This document shows, in pieces, positions 5,233-5,882 of a stretch of 5,882 nt of DNA. Position 1 is the stretch's first letter, and every line of letters begins with the position of its first letter. The stretch spans positions 1 to 5,882 of the forward strand of contig DNPQ01000628.1 of NCBI GenBank assembly GCA_003501335.1, written 5' to 3'. The stretch comes from Bacillota bacterium. GTDB lineage: Bacteria; Bacillota; UBA4882; UBA8346. The notes below the pieces were generated by a model that was not told where the DNA came from, made no database searches, and saw only the letters and a list, made by a program, of their open reading frames with translations. The position numbers were made by a program, and so were the translations under genes.

Positions 5233-5882
5233 ATGATGGAACGGTGGAAAGTCAATCTGTACACGATCTGGTTTGCTCAGGTGATTTCCTATATCAGTTT
5301 TGGGTTTGGACTTCCTTTTTTATCCTTTTATATTCAGGACCTTGGTGTTACAGAGCCTGGAAAACTGAAAATGTATACTGGATTACTGAATACGGTTTGC
5401 GGACTTGCTTCCGCAATCAGTACCCCGGTTTGGGGAATCTTAGCCGATAAATTCGGGAAAAAGCTAATGCTCCTCCGAGCGATATTTTGCGCTACCTTGA
5501 TCATTGCAGCCATGGGCATGGCGACGCAGGTCAATCAGCTGGTTTTTCTTAGATTTGCCCAGGGCCTGTTCACCGGCACGGTAACGGCGGCAGCTATTCT
5601 GGTAACCTGGAATACCCCTCGGGAACATCTTACTTATGCTCTTGGCTTTTTATCCTCTTCCAGTTTTATCGGAACTTCAATTGGGCCGATGATTGGCGGG
5701 CTTATGGCCGAAATGGTCGGTTATAGAAATAGTTTTTATTTGGGCGCTTTATTGATGCTGGCCAATTTTTTGATGGTTTTATATGCCGTTCATGAAAATA
5801 AAAATTCCGGAGAGAAGCCGCAACAAGGCTTCGCTTATCAGGTCCAGGCACGCAACTGGATTTCTTTACAAATGGTTACTTT
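5233..5882 (+). CDS. Major facilitator superfamily transporter (N-terminal half, 3' end outside window)
   Basis: The frame is open from ATG 5233 to the right edge (216 codons). Six hydrophobic segments can be seen (about 12-34, 47-70, 78-98, 101-122, 135-160 and 165-186), followed by the start of a polar central loop, as expected for half of a 12-helix MFS protein. Motif A lies between helices 2 and 3 (GILADKFGKKLML, 68-80). R107-FAQG resembles motif B. GTSIGPMIGG (147-156) resembles motif C of drug/proton antiporters. This pattern favours a TetA-like efflux or sugar-efflux carrier, but the substrate cannot be told. A stop at 5227-5229 rules out an earlier start. ATG 5236 is equally possible, since the weak GGTGA (5225-5229) is 3 nt from 5233 but 6 nt from 5236. 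The gene starts just behind a terminator, and I see no clear promoter of its own. Confidence 0.9.
   Translation, partial: MMERWKVNLYTIWFAQVISYISFGFGLPFLSFYIQDLGVTEPGKLKMYTGLLNTVCGLASAISTPVWGILADKFGKKLMLLRAIFCATLIIAAMGMATQVNQLVFLRFAQGLFTGTVTAAAILVTWNTPREHLTYALGFLSSSSFIGTSIGPMIGGLMAEMVGYRNSFYLGALLMLANFLMVLYAVHENKNSGEKPQQGFAYQVQARNWISLQMVT

Noticed and set aside
5226..5534. Open frames of 74 (+) and 66 (-) codons in the last part of the window
   Set aside because: Both are shadows of the MFS gene, whose own frame is open from 5233 to the window end and carries clear family motifs.

Overview
The window reads as a bacterial carbohydrate-uptake locus, with every gene on the + strand. It is cut at both ends: the first gene lacks its 5' part and the last lacks its 3' part. 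Strong GGAGG-type ribosome binding sites, moderate-to-low GC content, a YesM/YesN-type two-component pair and a CUT1-type ABC importer without its own ATPase gene all suggest a Firmicutes-type (Bacillota) host. The solute-binding protein has a plain Sec signal peptide with no convincing lipobox. That is unusual for a single-membrane Gram-positive and mildly favours a diderm or atypical Firmicutes lineage. The species cannot be named from this sequence.

Layout: (1) 2-415, C-terminal ATPase part of a YesM-type sensor histidine kinase. (2) 384-1649, a YesN-type response regulator with receiver, middle and AraC-type DNA-binding regions, overlapping the kinase by 32 bp. (3) 1650-2050, a roughly 400-bp intergenic region with no supported gene. 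It holds a 19-bp palindrome, weak promoter candidates and a leader with two interleaved inverted repeats, one of which could mask the Shine-Dalgarno sequence of the next gene. (4) 2051-2986 and 2979-3818, two CUT1 ABC permeases overlapping by 8 bp. (5) 3824-3845, an intercistronic stem-loop without a U-tract. (6) 3876-5171, a secreted extracellular sugar-binding protein. (7) 5183-5217, a strong intrinsic terminator. (8) 5233-5882, the N-terminal half of a major facilitator transporter, starting only 15 bp after the terminator stem.

Likely working: the kinase detects an extracellular or envelope signal and phosphorylates the regulator at Asp58. The regulator probably binds the 1650-2050 region and activates the permease-permease-binding protein operon. 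The binding protein captures a sugar or oligosaccharide and delivers it to the two-permease channel, which must be powered by an ATPase encoded elsewhere (MsmK/UgpC-type). The MFS protein may export or import a related compound, but its substrate cannot be read from the sequence.

No wholly new system is evident. The best leads are the leader structure at 1933-2044, the palindrome at 1696-1714, the stem-loop before the binding-protein gene, and the MFS gene placed directly behind a terminator.
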